Source: Helicobacter_J cappadocius (GTDB taxonomy: Bacteria > Campylobacterota > Campylobacteria > Campylobacterales > Helicobacteraceae). Taken from it: a DNA stretch of 44,331 nt. Positions 17,815 through 27,141 of the stretch are shown in pieces; the stretch's first letter is position 1, and each line of letters starts with the position of its first letter. Under the pieces are notes generated by a model. It worked only from the letters and a program-made list of their open reading frames with translations, did no database searches and was not told the origin of the DNA. The translations under genes and the position numbers were made by a program. Location of the stretch: the NCBI RefSeq assembly GCF_030686155.1, contig NZ_JAUPEV010000014.1:1-44331 (forward strand), written 5' to 3'.

Positions 17815-17891
17815 TGGAGCGGGAAACGGGGCTCGAACCCGCGACCCTCAGCTTGGAAGGCTGATGCTCTAGCCAACTGAGCTATTCCCGC
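17815..17891 (-). tRNA. tRNA-Gly (TCC)
   Basis: A 77-base cloverleaf with encoded CCA. The acceptor stem is GCGGGAA/TTCCCGC. The anticodon stem TCAGC/GCTGA around CTTCCAA gives anticodon TCC, read on GGA/GGG codons. Confidence 0.98.
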
Positions 17892-17935
17892 ATCTTGCAA
17901 AAACTATAAAACAGCACTCAAATCAGATGATCTAG

Positions 17936-18020
<85 letters not shown>

Positions 18021-18091
18021 CAACAGCTGAAATTATAGTTCAATTAACACTGGTCAAACACTGAATCAGAGAATTCTGTTTAAGGTTTGAA

Positions 18092-18167
18092 TGGAGCTGG
18101 TTAAGGGACTTGAACCCCCGACCTGCTGCTTACAAGGCAGCTGCTCTACCAACTGAGCTAAACCAGC
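18092..18167 (-). tRNA. tRNA-Thr (TGT)
   Basis: A 76-base cloverleaf with encoded CCA. The acceptor stem is GCTGGTT/AACCAGC. The anticodon stem GCTGC/GCAGC around CTTGTAA gives anticodon TGT, read on ACA/ACG codons. First gene after the cluster promoter. Confidence 0.98.
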
Positions 18168-18208
18168 AAACTAAAAAACACCCTGCAATTTATTAAAGCA
18201 AGGGCGGA

Positions 18209-18238
18209 ATTATATTAAAATTTCACTAGCTTTGTCAA
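18209..18238 (-). promoter_or_regulatory. Near-consensus sigma-70-type promoter of the tRNA-tuf-rpoBC-fusA cluster
   Basis: On the minus strand TTGACA (18238-18233) and TATAAT (18214-18209) are both perfect and separated by 18 bases. They lie about 40 bases before the first tRNA. A perfect -35 is unusual in Helicobacter, where the housekeeping factor often lacks a conserved -35, and suits a highly expressed stable-RNA operon. Confidence 0.85.
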
Positions 18239-18343
18239 GTGCCATAAGAATATTCCGAAACATTATGAAAAATTTAATTCCATTAATTTATTGATATATT
18301 TTTTCTAATTTTCATATTATAATACATTATTTAGAAATTCGTT

Positions 18344-18349
18344 TATAAT
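18344..18349 (+). promoter_or_regulatory. Candidate -10 element for manC-gmd-fcl
   Basis: TATAAT lies 21 bases before the manC start; a second TATAAT is at 18318-18323. No clear -35 is seen, as is usual for Helicobacter promoters. The region 18239-18343 holds only AT-rich sequence. Confidence 0.5.
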
Positions 18350-18370
18350 CAAAAATAGGATACTGCACTT

Positions 18371-19768
18371 ATGACAATAGCAATACTTTGTGGCGGTTCA
18401 GGAACAAGACTTTGGCCACTTTCTCGGTCTTTACTGCCTAAACAGTTCGCTCCACTTTTGGAGAGTGGTTCATTTTTTACGCAAACCCTCCTTAGAAATG
18501 CTCCTTTAATAAAGTCTCATAATGCACATTTTCAAATTATTGCAAATGAAGTAAATTATTTTATTGCCCAAGATCAGGCAAAACAGGCAAAAGTAGAGAT
18601 ACAAAGTTATATTTTAGAAACAATCGGAAAAAATACAGCACCTGCCCTCTGTCTAAGTGCATTGGATACTGCTTTTAAATATGATAAAGATGAGATTATT
18701 TTAGCACTCCCTAGCGATCATCTCATCAAAGATTCAAAAGCTTACCAAAAAGCTATACAAGAAGCTATAGAATATGCAAAAAATGACTATCTAGTAACAT
18801 TTGGAATAAAGCCTAAAAGCCCTCACACTGGTTATGGATATATAGAATGTGAAAAAAATGGTAATGTTAAAAAATTTACCGAAAAACCAGACCAAAAACT
18901 TGCACAAACATATCTTGAAGAAGGAAATCATTTCTGGAATAGCGGAATGTTCTGTTTTAAAGCCTCTGTTTTTTTAGATGAATTGCAACGATATTCAAAA
19001 AAAGTCTATGATGCCTGTATTGTAGCCTATGAAAATTCAGATCACAATGAAATATATACTCGTATAAACTCTGAGCTTTCTGAAAAGATTCCTGAAATAA
19101 GTATAGATTATGCACTAATGGAGAAGAGCAAAAAAATCAAATGTGTTATTGGAGATTTTTCTTGGAGTGATGTAGGAAGCTTTGAATCCTTAAATGATGA
19201 ATGGCCAAAGGATACTCAAGGAAACGCTTCAAGAAATGATATTATCGCAAAAAATAGCGAAAATAATTTTATACTCTCGGATAAATTTGTAGCAACTATT
19301 GGTATAAAGGATTTGATTATAGTAGATACAAACGATTCGTTACTTTTAGCAAAAAAGGGTGAATCTCAGGCTATAAAAGATATTGTCACAGAGCTTAAAA
19401 AAACTCGCCCAGAACTTACTCAAATCCATACGACAGCTTACCGTCCATGGGGAAGTTATACAGTGCTTTTGGAATCATCTAATTATAAAATCAAACAAAT
19501 CATTGTTAAACCTAAATGTAGGCTTAGTTTGCAGAAACATTTCCATAGAAATGAACATTGGGTGGTAGTGAGTGGAAGTGCAAATGTTAAAAGTGGAGAC
19601 AAAGAAATTTTTCTTAAGGCAAATGAATCTACCTATATTCCAATGGGGCAGTTGCATCGATTAGAAAATCAAGGCAAAATCGATCTTGTTATCATTGAAA
19701 TACAAGTTGGGGAATATCTAGGCGAAGATGATATTGTTAGAATTGAAGATGATTTTAGAAGATGCTAA
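18371..19768 (+). CDS. manC: Mannose-1-phosphate guanylyltransferase / mannose-6-phosphate isomerase
   Basis: The 465-residue bifunctional enzyme supplies GDP-mannose, converting fructose-6-phosphate to mannose-6-phosphate (C-terminal domain) and mannose-1-phosphate plus GTP to GDP-mannose (N-terminal domain). The nucleotidyltransferase signature GGSGTRLWP is at residues 8-16, FTEKP at 169-173 and WNSGMF at 189-194. The cupin isomerase domain holds RPWG at 358-361 and RLSLQKHFHRNEHW at 384-397, with metal-binding His and Glu. The length matches the AlgA/ManC family. It heads a run manC-gmd-fcl (gaps 102 and 32 bases) giving GDP-L-fucose, probably for fucosylated lipopolysaccharide. I recall the same order in H. 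pylori HP0043-HP0045. AGGA precedes the ATG. Confidence 0.96.
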   Translation: MTIAILCGGSGTRLWPLSRSLLPKQFAPLLESGSFFTQTLLRNAPLIKSHNAHFQIIANEVNYFIAQDQAKQAKVEIQSYILETIGKNTAPALCLSALDTAFKYDKDEIILALPSDHLIKDSKAYQKAIQEAIEYAKNDYLVTFGIKPKSPHTGYGYIECEKNGNVKKFTEKPDQKLAQTYLEEGNHFWNSGMFCFKASVFLDELQRYSKKVYDACIVAYENSDHNEIYTRINSELSEKIPEISIDYALMEKSKKIKCVIGDFSWSDVGSFESLNDEWPKDTQGNASRNDIIAKNSENNFILSDKFVATIGIKDLIIVDTNDSLLLAKKGESQAIKDIVTELKKTRPELTQIHTTAYRPWGSYTVLLESSNYKIKQIIVKPKCRLSLQKHFHRNEHWVVVSGSANVKSGDKEIFLKANESTYIPMGQLHRLENQGKIDLVIIEIQVGEYLGEDDIVRIEDDFRRC

Positions 19769-19870
19769 TCTCTCCACACAAAACAAAAAAACAATGTAAC
19801 ATATCAAAAGGTTCCAAAAATTTAAAGTTTGTTGTGTTAAAATTATCCAAATAATCTAGCAAGGACATGG

Positions 19871-20983
19871 ATGAAAGTTGCACTAATTACAGGTATCACA
19901 GGACAAGATGGAGCATATTTAGCCGAATTTCTACTTAAAAAAGGGTATGTAGTACACGGAGTGAAGCGTAGAAGCTCCCTATTTAATACCGATAGAATAG
20001 ATCATCTCTATCAAGATCCCCATATTCAAAATCGTGACTTCATCCTGCATTATGGAGATATGACCGATTCAATGAATCTAACTCGCATAATCCAAGAAGT
20101 TCAGCCTGATGAGATCTATAATCTAGCAGCAATGAGCCATGTGGCAGTATCATTTGAAACACCTGAATACACCGCAAATGCTGATGGTATAGGAACATTG
20201 AGAATTCTTGAAGCTGTAAGACTTTTAGGATTAAAAGAAAAAACAAAAATATACCAAGCATCTACAAGTGAATTATTTGGCAAAGTTCAAGAAATTCCTC
20301 AAAAAGAAACCACCCCATTTTATCCACGTTCTCCTTATGCTTGTGCAAAACTATATGCTTATTGGATCACTATCAATTATCGCGAAGCATACAATATATT
20401 TGCTAGTAATGGCATATTGTTTAATCACGAAAGCCCTATACGTGGTGAAACTTTCGTAACTCGTAAAATAACTCGCGGGGTAGCAAAAATAGCACTTGGA
20501 CTTCAAGATAAACTCTATCTTGGTAATCTATCTGCAAAAAGAGACTGGGGACATGCCAAAGACTACATAAGAATGATGTGGATGATTCTTCAAGCAAAGG
20601 AAGCTGAAGATTGGGTCATTGCTACAGGTATCACAACTGAAGTTCGTGAATTTGTAAAATTAGCTTTTGAGGAAGTCGGTATCAATATTGAATTTCGCGG
20701 AGAAGGCATTCAGGAAAAAGGCTATGTAGTTAAATGTGAAAACAAAGATTTTCAGCTTCCTATAGGAAAAGAAGTCATAAATGTCGATGAACGTTATTTC
20801 CGTCCAACAGAAGTTGAACTCCTTATAGGAGACGCAAGCAAAGCAAAAAATAAACTTGGGTGGGTCCCAGAATATGATCTTAAAAGCCTTATAAAAGATA
20901 TGATGCAATCAGATATTAAACTCGTTCAAAAAGATAAATATCTTCAAAAAGGTGGTTATGAGATTTTGAGCTACTTTGAATAA
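19871..20983 (+). CDS. gmd: GDP-mannose 4,6-dehydratase
   Basis: The 370-residue extended short-chain dehydrogenase converts GDP-mannose to GDP-4-keto-6-deoxymannose using bound NADP. The Rossmann motif TGITGQDGAYLAE is at residues 7-19. The catalytic set shows STSELFG at 131-137, and Tyr156 and Lys160 in SPYACAK. AAGGA at 19861-19865 fixes the start. It lies between manC and fcl and provides the substrate of fcl. Length is normal. Confidence 0.97.
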   Translation: MKVALITGITGQDGAYLAEFLLKKGYVVHGVKRRSSLFNTDRIDHLYQDPHIQNRDFILHYGDMTDSMNLTRIIQEVQPDEIYNLAAMSHVAVSFETPEYTANADGIGTLRILEAVRLLGLKEKTKIYQASTSELFGKVQEIPQKETTPFYPRSPYACAKLYAYWITINYREAYNIFASNGILFNHESPIRGETFVTRKITRGVAKIALGLQDKLYLGNLSAKRDWGHAKDYIRMMWMILQAKEAEDWVIATGITTEVREFVKLAFEEVGINIEFRGEGIQEKGYVVKCENKDFQLPIGKEVINVDERYFRPTEVELLIGDASKAKNKLGWVPEYDLKSLIKDMMQSDIKLVQKDKYLQKGGYEILSYFE

Positions 20984-21015
20984 TCGTAGTTTTTGAGTTT
21001 CAAATAAGGATAGAA

Positions 21016-21978
21016 ATGAAGTTAGATTCTAAAATTTTTGTAGCAGGTCATAATGGTCTAGTCGGAACAGCCATCAAAAAAGCTCTTTTATCAAAGGGTT
21101 ATCAAAATCTTGTACTTAAAACGCGATCTGAATTGGATTTAAGCAGTACCATAAAAGTAGAGGAATTCTTTCAAAAAGAAAAGCCAGAATATGTTTTTTT
21201 GGCAGCCGCAAAAGTGGGAGGAATTATCGCTAACAATACTTATCGTGCTGATTTTATTTATGAAAATCTGATGATTCAAAATAACATTATCTATAGTGCT
21301 TACAAAAATGGGGTTAAAAAATTACTCTTCTTGGGATCAAGCTGCATCTATCCAAAGAATGCTCCTCAGCCTATAAAAGAAGAATACCTATTAACAGATA
21401 CATTAGAATATACCAATGAGCCCTACGCAATTGCTAAAATTGCAGGACTTAAAATGTGTGAAGCTTTCAATTTGCAATATGGCTGTAACTTTATTTCTGT
21501 AATGCCAACAAACCTTTATGGTGAAAATGACAATTTTGATCTTAATACTTCTCATGTGCTTCCTGCATTAATACGAAAATTTTATGAAGGAAAGCTGAAT
21601 AAGTCAAACTCTGTAGAAGTATGGGGAAGCGGTAATCCTAGAAGAGAGTTTTTACACAGTTCCGACATGGCACAAGCCTGTATTTATATTATGGAAAATA
21701 TTAATTTTAACGATCTCATAAACAACTCAAAAGAAATTCGCAACACTCATATTAATATCGGGTATGGAAGCGATGTAAGCATCAAAGAATTAGCAACTTT
21801 AATAAAAAATATAGTGGGCTTTGATGGAGAAATCATTTATGACAAATCCAAACCTGATGGTACTTATCAAAAGCTTTTAGATACTTCCAAGCTAAACTCT
21901 CTAGGATGGAAACCAAAAATCACACTGGAGAAAGGTGTCAAAGAAGTTTTTGAGTGGTATATTAATCAGAAGAAATAA
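21016..21978 (+). CDS. fcl: GDP-L-fucose synthase
   Basis: The 320-residue epimerase-reductase turns GDP-4-keto-6-deoxymannose into GDP-L-fucose with NADPH. The nucleotide-binding motif GHNGLVG is at residues 11-17. GSSCIYP at 107-113 carries the active-site Ser and Cys, and Tyr137/Lys141 lie in EPYAIAK. It starts 32 bases after gmd and ends the GDP-fucose group. Downstream it converges with a porin gene across a hairpin whose T-tract serves the minus strand. Confidence 0.96.
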   Translation: MKLDSKIFVAGHNGLVGTAIKKALLSKGYQNLVLKTRSELDLSSTIKVEEFFQKEKPEYVFLAAAKVGGIIANNTYRADFIYENLMIQNNIIYSAYKNGVKKLLFLGSSCIYPKNAPQPIKEEYLLTDTLEYTNEPYAIAKIAGLKMCEAFNLQYGCNFISVMPTNLYGENDNFDLNTSHVLPALIRKFYEGKLNKSNSVEVWGSGNPRREFLHSSDMAQACIYIMENINFNDLINNSKEIRNTHINIGYGSDVSIKELATLIKNIVGFDGEIIYDKSKPDGTYQKLLDTSKLNSLGWKPKITLEKGVKEVFEWYINQKK

Positions 21979-21984
21979 TGCAAT

Positions 21985-22026
21985 ATAAAAAAGAATAAAA
22001 AATATCAAGCCTTTAAAAGGCTTGAT
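21985..22026 (-). terminator. Intrinsic terminator of the porin gene(s)
   Basis: A 10-bp perfect stem (22017-22026 with 22004-22013) and 3-base loop, followed on the minus strand by a T-rich stretch (A-rich 21985-22002 on the plus strand). It lies 12 bases beyond the porin stop at 22039. The plus-strand side lacks a T-run, so fcl may rely on it only weakly. Confidence 0.75.
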
Positions 22027-22038
22027 GAATTCAAACTA

Positions 22039-23262
22039 TCAAAAAGATAGTTTTGCAAATATAACGGCATTGTTTTGCTGAACAGCCTTGCTTTGAAAAC
22101 CATTACTCACATAACCACCGCCAATATCAAGTGCTAGATCATTTTTTGCCTTAAAGACATTCCATGAAAGAATCGCAGAAAATTCATTATAATCTCCATT
22201 TGCGTAAAGCAAATCAAAATTAACAATCTCACTCTCAAATCCCGCAAAAATATACCAGCTACTCACATTTTGACCAAAATAGCTAGATTTGCTAGGTGTC
22301 AAATAGGTTGTCCCATAAAATCGGCTTCTATCATTGATGGTATAAATACCGTTGTTTTTCCCTACAGAATACCAACCTGCACCCACTTTAACCATATTTT
22401 TGAATCGCACTTCCTCGTCTGCCCAAAACAAAAAGGTATCATCGCTATCCACGCCTATTATATTTTGCCACAAAACTCTGCCTGAAGTGATAGATTTGAT
22501 ACTTGCGTCATTACCAAACTCCAACGCAACTTTTGTTCCTGCTTGGATCATTGAATGGTTACCTGCATTAGTTTCATCACCATAATATCCATATCCACCT
22601 AACCAATAATGGACAAATGGATCGATTTTGAGAAACCCTAAATCGATATTGATACCACCAGCAAATAGGTCTCTATTACCAATATCAAAATGGTTGAAAC
22701 TAGAAGAATAACGATCAAAACTACTTATTTCAGAACCAAAGCGATTTGGTTTATAACCATAAGTAGCGTAATCATTTACCCAAGTCGCCCAAACGCCAAA
22801 ATATTTGCTATCCCATTTAGCAGCTACGCCCTGAGTATGTCCAGCGATCCAATCAGATTTTAAAAACTCTGTATCAAATCGTCCTACCGCTAATTCTATC
22901 TGACCATCGTATTTTACATACAAGTCAGACAAATCTCCATATTTTTTGGTATATCTTGACTCTCCATAAGTATAGCCATTACCTGTATAGTCTTTTGGAC
23001 TTCCATAAAATCCATATCCACCCCAACCGGCTGCACCAATGTGAAGATTTCCAAATCCTATATCCAAACCTAATTGAGCTGTCAATCCTGCATAATCTGC
23101 ATTTTTATATTCGCCATTTGAATAATCAAAAGCTTTATTTCCATTTGAAAAACCTTTATTGAAAGTCCCTCCAATATGCCCAAATACATCATAATCAGCA
23201 GCACTAAGACTACCCAAAAGAGCTCCTGCTAATGCAAACGAACCAAAAATCTTGTTTTTCAT
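22039..23262 (-). CDS. Outer-membrane porin, Hof/OprD-like (third of three)
   Basis: The 407-residue protein has a signal peptide ending GSLSAADYD (cut likely after SA) and many amphipathic, Tyr/Gly/Trp-rich strands. The C-terminus VIFAKLSF ends in Phe as outer-membrane barrels do. The segment AVGRFDTEFLKSDWIAGHTQGV corresponds to LGRYNTDFAEFDWIAGNIQG in the neighbouring porin, so the two are paralogues. This pattern fits the Helicobacter Hof family (OprD-like specific porins). Substrate unknown. It lies 72 bases after the second porin; a ribosome binding site AAGGAAT precedes the ATG, and a terminator follows the stop. Confidence 0.75.
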   Translation of the reverse strand: MKNKIFGSFALAGALLGSLSAADYDVFGHIGGTFNKGFSNGNKAFDYSNGEYKNADYAGLTAQLGLDIGFGNLHIGAAGWGGYGFYGSPKDYTGNGYTYGESRYTKKYGDLSDLYVKYDGQIELAVGRFDTEFLKSDWIAGHTQGVAAKWDSKYFGVWATWVNDYATYGYKPNRFGSEISSFDRYSSSFNHFDIGNRDLFAGGINIDLGFLKIDPFVHYWLGGYGYYGDETNAGNHSMIQAGTKVALEFGNDASIKSITSGRVLWQNIIGVDSDDTFLFWADEEVRFKNMVKVGAGWYSVGKNNGIYTINDRSRFYGTTYLTPSKSSYFGQNVSSWYIFAGFESEIVNFDLLYANGDYNEFSAILSWNVFKAKNDLALDIGGGYVSNGFQSKAVQQNNAVIFAKLSF

Positions 23263-23334
23263 TTCCTATTCCTTAATATAGAATTTTTTATGCACACATT
23301 AGCTAAATCGTCAAAATAAAATCTTTTTTTAGTC

Positions 23335-24531
23335 CTAATAAGAGAATTTACCAAAAAATATCAATGAACTATTTCCTATACTAGCAGGAGCTTTTGAAGA
23401 ATACGCATATACATATCCTGCACCGGCATTGAATTTCATATTTTTATGTTGCCAAAGTTTATAATCTGCAACCAATGAATACTCTTGATAATTTCCAAAT
23501 GCTACCATTGCATCCAATCTCACCCTATTGACCTCTAAGCCACCGAAAACATAGCCTGTTATAGTATCGTTAGCAAAATAAATTGCTGGAACACCTGGTG
23601 AATTGATTCCTCTACCATAGAACCTGGTTCTATCACTAAAGGTATAAAGAGAACCTTTTTTATCTGCTCCAATCACAGCATAAAAACCTGCCCCAAAATT
23701 GAACATCTTATATTTAATGGCCTCATCAATCCAAATAAGTCCAGAAATATCATCTCCAGCCACTCCGTCTGTATCACCATATTGAAACATACCTCTTAAG
23801 AGTGTAGTAGAATAAAAACCACTGCCTATACTTGTCGCATAACCAGCCTTAGCACCTACTTGCACTAATACACCTTTTGTTGTTGTTGGCAATTGAGTAT
23901 CAATAAGCACAAAAGGAGAAATTCTAAAGGCCTTATAGGTATAATCAACCCCAGCGGCAATCACTTCACCACCAACATATTTATTTTTCTTACCTCCAGA
24001 ATTATACGCCACGAGGGAATTGAGTTCTGTAGCAATTCGGTTGCCTTGTTGGCCACTATATTGATAACCATTATAGAGCATTGAATCCATATAGATTCCC
24101 CAATAATTCATTCCCCTATCATGAATTTTTATAGAAGCTCCCTGAATATTCCCTGCTATCCAATCAAACTCAGCAAAATCTGTGTTATATCTTCCAAGTG
24201 CAAATTTTAATTTATCTGTGTTGTATTTAACAAAAGCATCTGAAATATCACCTGTGTTATCGTATGGCTTGTTTGATCCTGGAATAGTATCATTATTAAA
24301 TACACTCCAAGCTCCAATAGCACCTAGTCCTAAACTCCAGTTATTGTCTAATAAAAAATTCGCTCCAGCTCTTGCGGTCAGTCCTATATAACTATGAGGG
24401 CTTGATTCAATCCCTTGATTATACAAGGCACCCAAATACCCATAAGGGTCAACTGTAACCTCAAGTGCTTCTAACTGACTTGCACCAAAAAAAGCACAAG
24501 AAATAACTGAGCCTAAAATAAACTTTTTCAT
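23335..24531 (-). CDS. Outer-membrane porin, Hof/OprD-like (second of three)
   Basis: The 398-residue protein has a signal peptide (MKKFILGSVISCAFFGASQ, cut near LEA) and a beta-barrel pattern ending in IFFGKFSY. LGRYNTDFAEFDWIAGNIQG aligns with the equivalent segment in the third porin, and the following region (DRTRFYGRG near residue 300) matches DRSRFYGTT there. The two are clearly related but well diverged. It starts 51 bases after the first porin stop on the same strand, suggesting an operon or tandem duplication. Confidence 0.75.
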   Translation of the reverse strand: MKKFILGSVISCAFFGASQLEALEVTVDPYGYLGALYNQGIESSPHSYIGLTARAGANFLLDNNWSLGLGAIGAWSVFNNDTIPGSNKPYDNTGDISDAFVKYNTDKLKFALGRYNTDFAEFDWIAGNIQGASIKIHDRGMNYWGIYMDSMLYNGYQYSGQQGNRIATELNSLVAYNSGGKKNKYVGGEVIAAGVDYTYKAFRISPFVLIDTQLPTTTKGVLVQVGAKAGYATSIGSGFYSTTLLRGMFQYGDTDGVAGDDISGLIWIDEAIKYKMFNFGAGFYAVIGADKKGSLYTFSDRTRFYGRGINSPGVPAIYFANDTITGYVFGGLEVNRVRLDAMVAFGNYQEYSLVADYKLWQHKNMKFNAGAGYVYAYSSKAPASIGNSSLIFFGKFSY

Positions 24532-24582
24532 GAAACTCTCCTACAAAATATTGAAATTATCTAACAATTATATACAATAAAA

Positions 24583-25710
24583 CTAAAATTTATACTGAAC
24601 AAATCCTCTACCCATGATATAGTTCTTCGTATCGTTAAAATAGCCTATCGCATCGGTTTGATTAGCCATACCTAAAATACTGATTCCCAACTCTACACCC
24701 TTAATAGGTGTAAAATTAACCTTTGCTTCCCAGTTAAAAACACTTTTTCCATTAATAAAGCTTCCTCTTAATGCTCCATATATTTTTGCATAATTTGTAA
24801 TATCAGCACTAGCAAATCCATAGATAGTGGTTGAATTTCCATAAAACATACCAGTTGCACGTTCAAACGGAGTATGTTGTCCAAACGCATCAATTCTATT
24901 AGCACCCTGCCCACCTCCAACAGTGCTAAGTCCAAGACCTCCTTGCATATTTCCAAGCCCTACAAGTCCTTCTAGCCATACAAGACCACTTGATCCAGAA
25001 GCACCATAATATTTTTTGTCTGCTACATACGAAAGCAGATAAATATGACTATCAAAATAAATTCCTGATTTTAGTGGTAAGTGCAAATCCACATCAATTC
25101 CAGGAGAAATAAAAACTCCGGGTGCAAAATACAAATAAGGTTTTATTTTTACAGGAGCATTAGGAATTTGAATATCCCCTTGAAATAAAATTGCCCCAGC
25201 CCAACCATACATTTTTCTAAAACCACTCAAATAATAATTTTCAACATAAGCATTTCTAAATGCCCACACAAATTTCAAAGAGATATTATCAAGCTTATCA
25301 TAGCTCAGACTCAATCCTTCTGTATTGTGAGTTATCCACTGTTCATTTATCTCATATCGCCCCAAAGTCATTTTAAATTTTTCATATTGGTTGTAAAAAT
25401 CCCCATAAAGTTTTGTAAATACAAATAGATCTTGTGCTCTATCAAAATCTCCCGTTTTCCCCTGATAAAGTCTAGGAACTAGCCAAGCTTCAGCCCCAAC
25501 CTTATAACCCATAAATCTTTGAGATTGATAAGCCAAAGACATATTCAAATCCCCATAAGTCGGATCTTGCTTGGTTGATTGCTGAAAAAAAGCTCCTATA
25601 TGACCATTTATGACACCTTTCATTAGTGCATCTTGAGGACTTTTTATATTATCTGCAAATACAATACCTCCATATATAGACAAACAGCACAAAACAAGCT
25701 TCCTTAGCAT
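24583..25710 (-). CDS. Outer-membrane porin, Hof/OprD-like (first of three, most diverged)
   Basis: The 375-residue protein starts with a signal peptide (hydrophobic to about residue 19, cut near VFA-DN) and ends MGRGFVQYKF, a typical barrel closing strand. The motif TLGRYEINEQWITHNTEGLSL is a diverged version of the LGRY...WIAG.TQG segment in the two downstream porins, which places it in the same family. AAAGGAT precedes the start, and TAGAAT on the minus strand in the intergenic region could be a -10 element. It is divergent from cbpA across a 184-base gap. Confidence 0.7.
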   Translation of the reverse strand: MLRKLVLCCLSIYGGIVFADNIKSPQDALMKGVINGHIGAFFQQSTKQDPTYGDLNMSLAYQSQRFMGYKVGAEAWLVPRLYQGKTGDFDRAQDLFVFTKLYGDFYNQYEKFKMTLGRYEINEQWITHNTEGLSLSYDKLDNISLKFVWAFRNAYVENYYLSGFRKMYGWAGAILFQGDIQIPNAPVKIKPYLYFAPGVFISPGIDVDLHLPLKSGIYFDSHIYLLSYVADKKYYGASGSSGLVWLEGLVGLGNMQGGLGLSTVGGGQGANRIDAFGQHTPFERATGMFYGNSTTIYGFASADITNYAKIYGALRGSFINGKSVFNWEAKVNFTPIKGVELGISILGMANQTDAIGYFNDTKNYIMGRGFVQYKF

Positions 25711-25814
25711 CCATATCCTTTTCTCAATTCTTGGCGAGTTAATACATTTAATTTGGCTTATTCTAGCAAAAAAAGTTCCAAAAAATTTTGAATGATTTTT
25801 ATAAATAAAGTTGA

Positions 25815-25844
25815 TTGACTTATACTAAACTTTTATGATAGAAT
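25815..25844 (+). promoter_or_regulatory. Candidate promoter of cbpA-hspR-rarA
   Basis: TTGACT (25815-25820) and TAGAAT (25839-25844) are spaced 18 bases apart, 50 bases before cbpA. In H. pylori the HspR repressor binds at the promoter of this operon. I could not find a clean copy of the HAIR operator (CTTGAGT and its inverse) here. Confidence 0.55.
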
Positions 25845-25894
25845 AAAGCTTAATTTGAAATCATAAAAACACAAAAAATGATTAGGAGAAATGG

Positions 25895-26758
25895 ATGAGC
25901 AAAAGTCTTTATGAAACACTTGGAGTCAGCGAAAATGCAAGTGCTGATGAAATTAAGAAATCTTATAGAAAACTAGCTAGAAAATACCATCCTGATATCA
26001 ATAAAGAAAAAGAAGCAGAAGAAAAATTCAAGGAAATTAATGCAGCTTATGAAATTTTAAGTGATGAGAAAAAACGAGCACAATATGATCAATTTGGAGA
26101 CAACATGTTTGGAGGGCAAAATTTCAGTGATTTTGCCCGAAATCAAGGAAGCGGTGGACTCAACTTAGATGATATTCTTTCTCAAATATTTGGAAACTCC
26201 GGGGGTTTTGGAGCAGGTGCAAATAGCTTTGGCTTTGGTGTAGGATTTGGCTTTGAACCTGATTTAGACGTTCAAGCAAGTCTTACAATTCCTTTTTCTA
26301 CAGCTGTTCTTGGAGGCAAACAACATATCAATATGCAAAATGATAGTTTTGATATTAAAATCCCAGCAGGAATAGCAAACAACGAGACGATTCGGATAAA
26401 AGGAAAAGGAAAGGCAGGAAGAAGTGCGAGAGGCGATTTGTTGCTCAAAATCACCATAAGCGAGGATCCGCAATACACTAGAGAAAATGATGATCTTACC
26501 AAGACATTTGATTTGCCATTGAAAACTGCTCTTTTTGGAGGAAAAGTTCTCATACCAACACTTTATAAAGAAGTAAATTTAAAAATCCCTGCAAACACAA
26601 AAAATTTACAAAAATTTCGTATCAAAGAACTTGGAGTAAAAAATAGAAAAACTGGTCATATGGGAGATTTGTTCTTAAAAGCAAATATAGTTTTACCACA
26701 TACAGATTCTCTTTCTGATGATCTCAAAAAAGCTCTTGAAGACCAATTACCAAACTAA
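25895..26758 (+). CDS. cbpA: DnaJ-family co-chaperone CbpA
   Basis: The 287-residue protein has an N-terminal J domain with HPD at residues 32-34 that stimulates DnaK ATPase. A Gly/Phe-rich linker lies at about 70-120 (FGNSGGFGAGANSFGFGVG), followed by two beta-rich substrate-binding domains. There is no cysteine zinc-finger repeat, which separates it from true DnaJ. AGGAG lies before the ATG. The gene leads cbpA-hspR-rarA (gaps 10 and 10 bases), the same three-gene set as the HspR-autoregulated operon HP1024-HP1026 of H. pylori as I remember it. Confidence 0.93.
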   Translation: MSKSLYETLGVSENASADEIKKSYRKLARKYHPDINKEKEAEEKFKEINAAYEILSDEKKRAQYDQFGDNMFGGQNFSDFARNQGSGGLNLDDILSQIFGNSGGFGAGANSFGFGVGFGFEPDLDVQASLTIPFSTAVLGGKQHINMQNDSFDIKIPAGIANNETIRIKGKGKAGRSARGDLLLKITISEDPQYTRENDDLTKTFDLPLKTALFGGKVLIPTLYKEVNLKIPANTKNLQKFRIKELGVKNRKTGHMGDLFLKANIVLPHTDSLSDDLKKALEDQLPN

Positions 26759-26768
26759 AGGATAAAAA

Positions 26769-27131
26769 ATGTATAGCTATGATGAACCTGTGTATCTTAT
26801 TAGTGTAGTTGCTAAAATTTTAGAAATTCACCCACAAACACTAAGGCAATATGAGAAAGAAGGATTAATAGAACCTGGTCGCACTGATGGAAAAATGCGA
26901 CTTTATTCTCAAAGAGATATAGATAAAATAAAAACCATCTTGAGACTCACTCGCGATATGGGGGTAAATCTCGCAGGAGTTGATATTATTTTACGACTCA
27001 AAGAAAAACTAGATGAACTAGATAACATCAACGAAGAACTGCGAGATAATTTACAAAAAAAGACCCAAACTTCAAACACAAGAGTAAGTGTAAAACAAAG
27101 CTCTTATGAATTGATATTGTTCAAAAAATAA
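26769..27131 (+). CDS. hspR: Heat-shock repressor HspR (MerR family)
   Basis: The 120-residue regulator has a MerR-type helix-turn-helix and wing in residues about 8-55 (VAKILEIHPQTLRQYEKEG, then RLYSQRDI) and a Leu-rich helical C-terminal part that could dimerise. HspR proteins repress chaperone genes and in Helicobacter control cbpA-hspR-rarA and groES-groEL. Placement directly after cbpA supports the name. The C-terminal tail is short and Lys/Ser-rich. Confidence 0.9.
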   Translation: MYSYDEPVYLISVVAKILEIHPQTLRQYEKEGLIEPGRTDGKMRLYSQRDIDKIKTILRLTRDMGVNLAGVDIILRLKEKLDELDNINEELRDNLQKKTQTSNTRVSVKQSSYELILFKK

Positions 27132-27141
27132 GCTTATCTAG

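Noticed and set aside
25711..25894. HspR HAIR operator upstream of cbpA
   Set aside because: No pair of CTTGAGT-like half sites with correct spacing could be found by eye.
27121..27141. fur gene next to hspR-rarA
   Set aside because: In H. pylori fur is a neighbour as I recall, but the following ORF here is a secreted protein with no Fur features.
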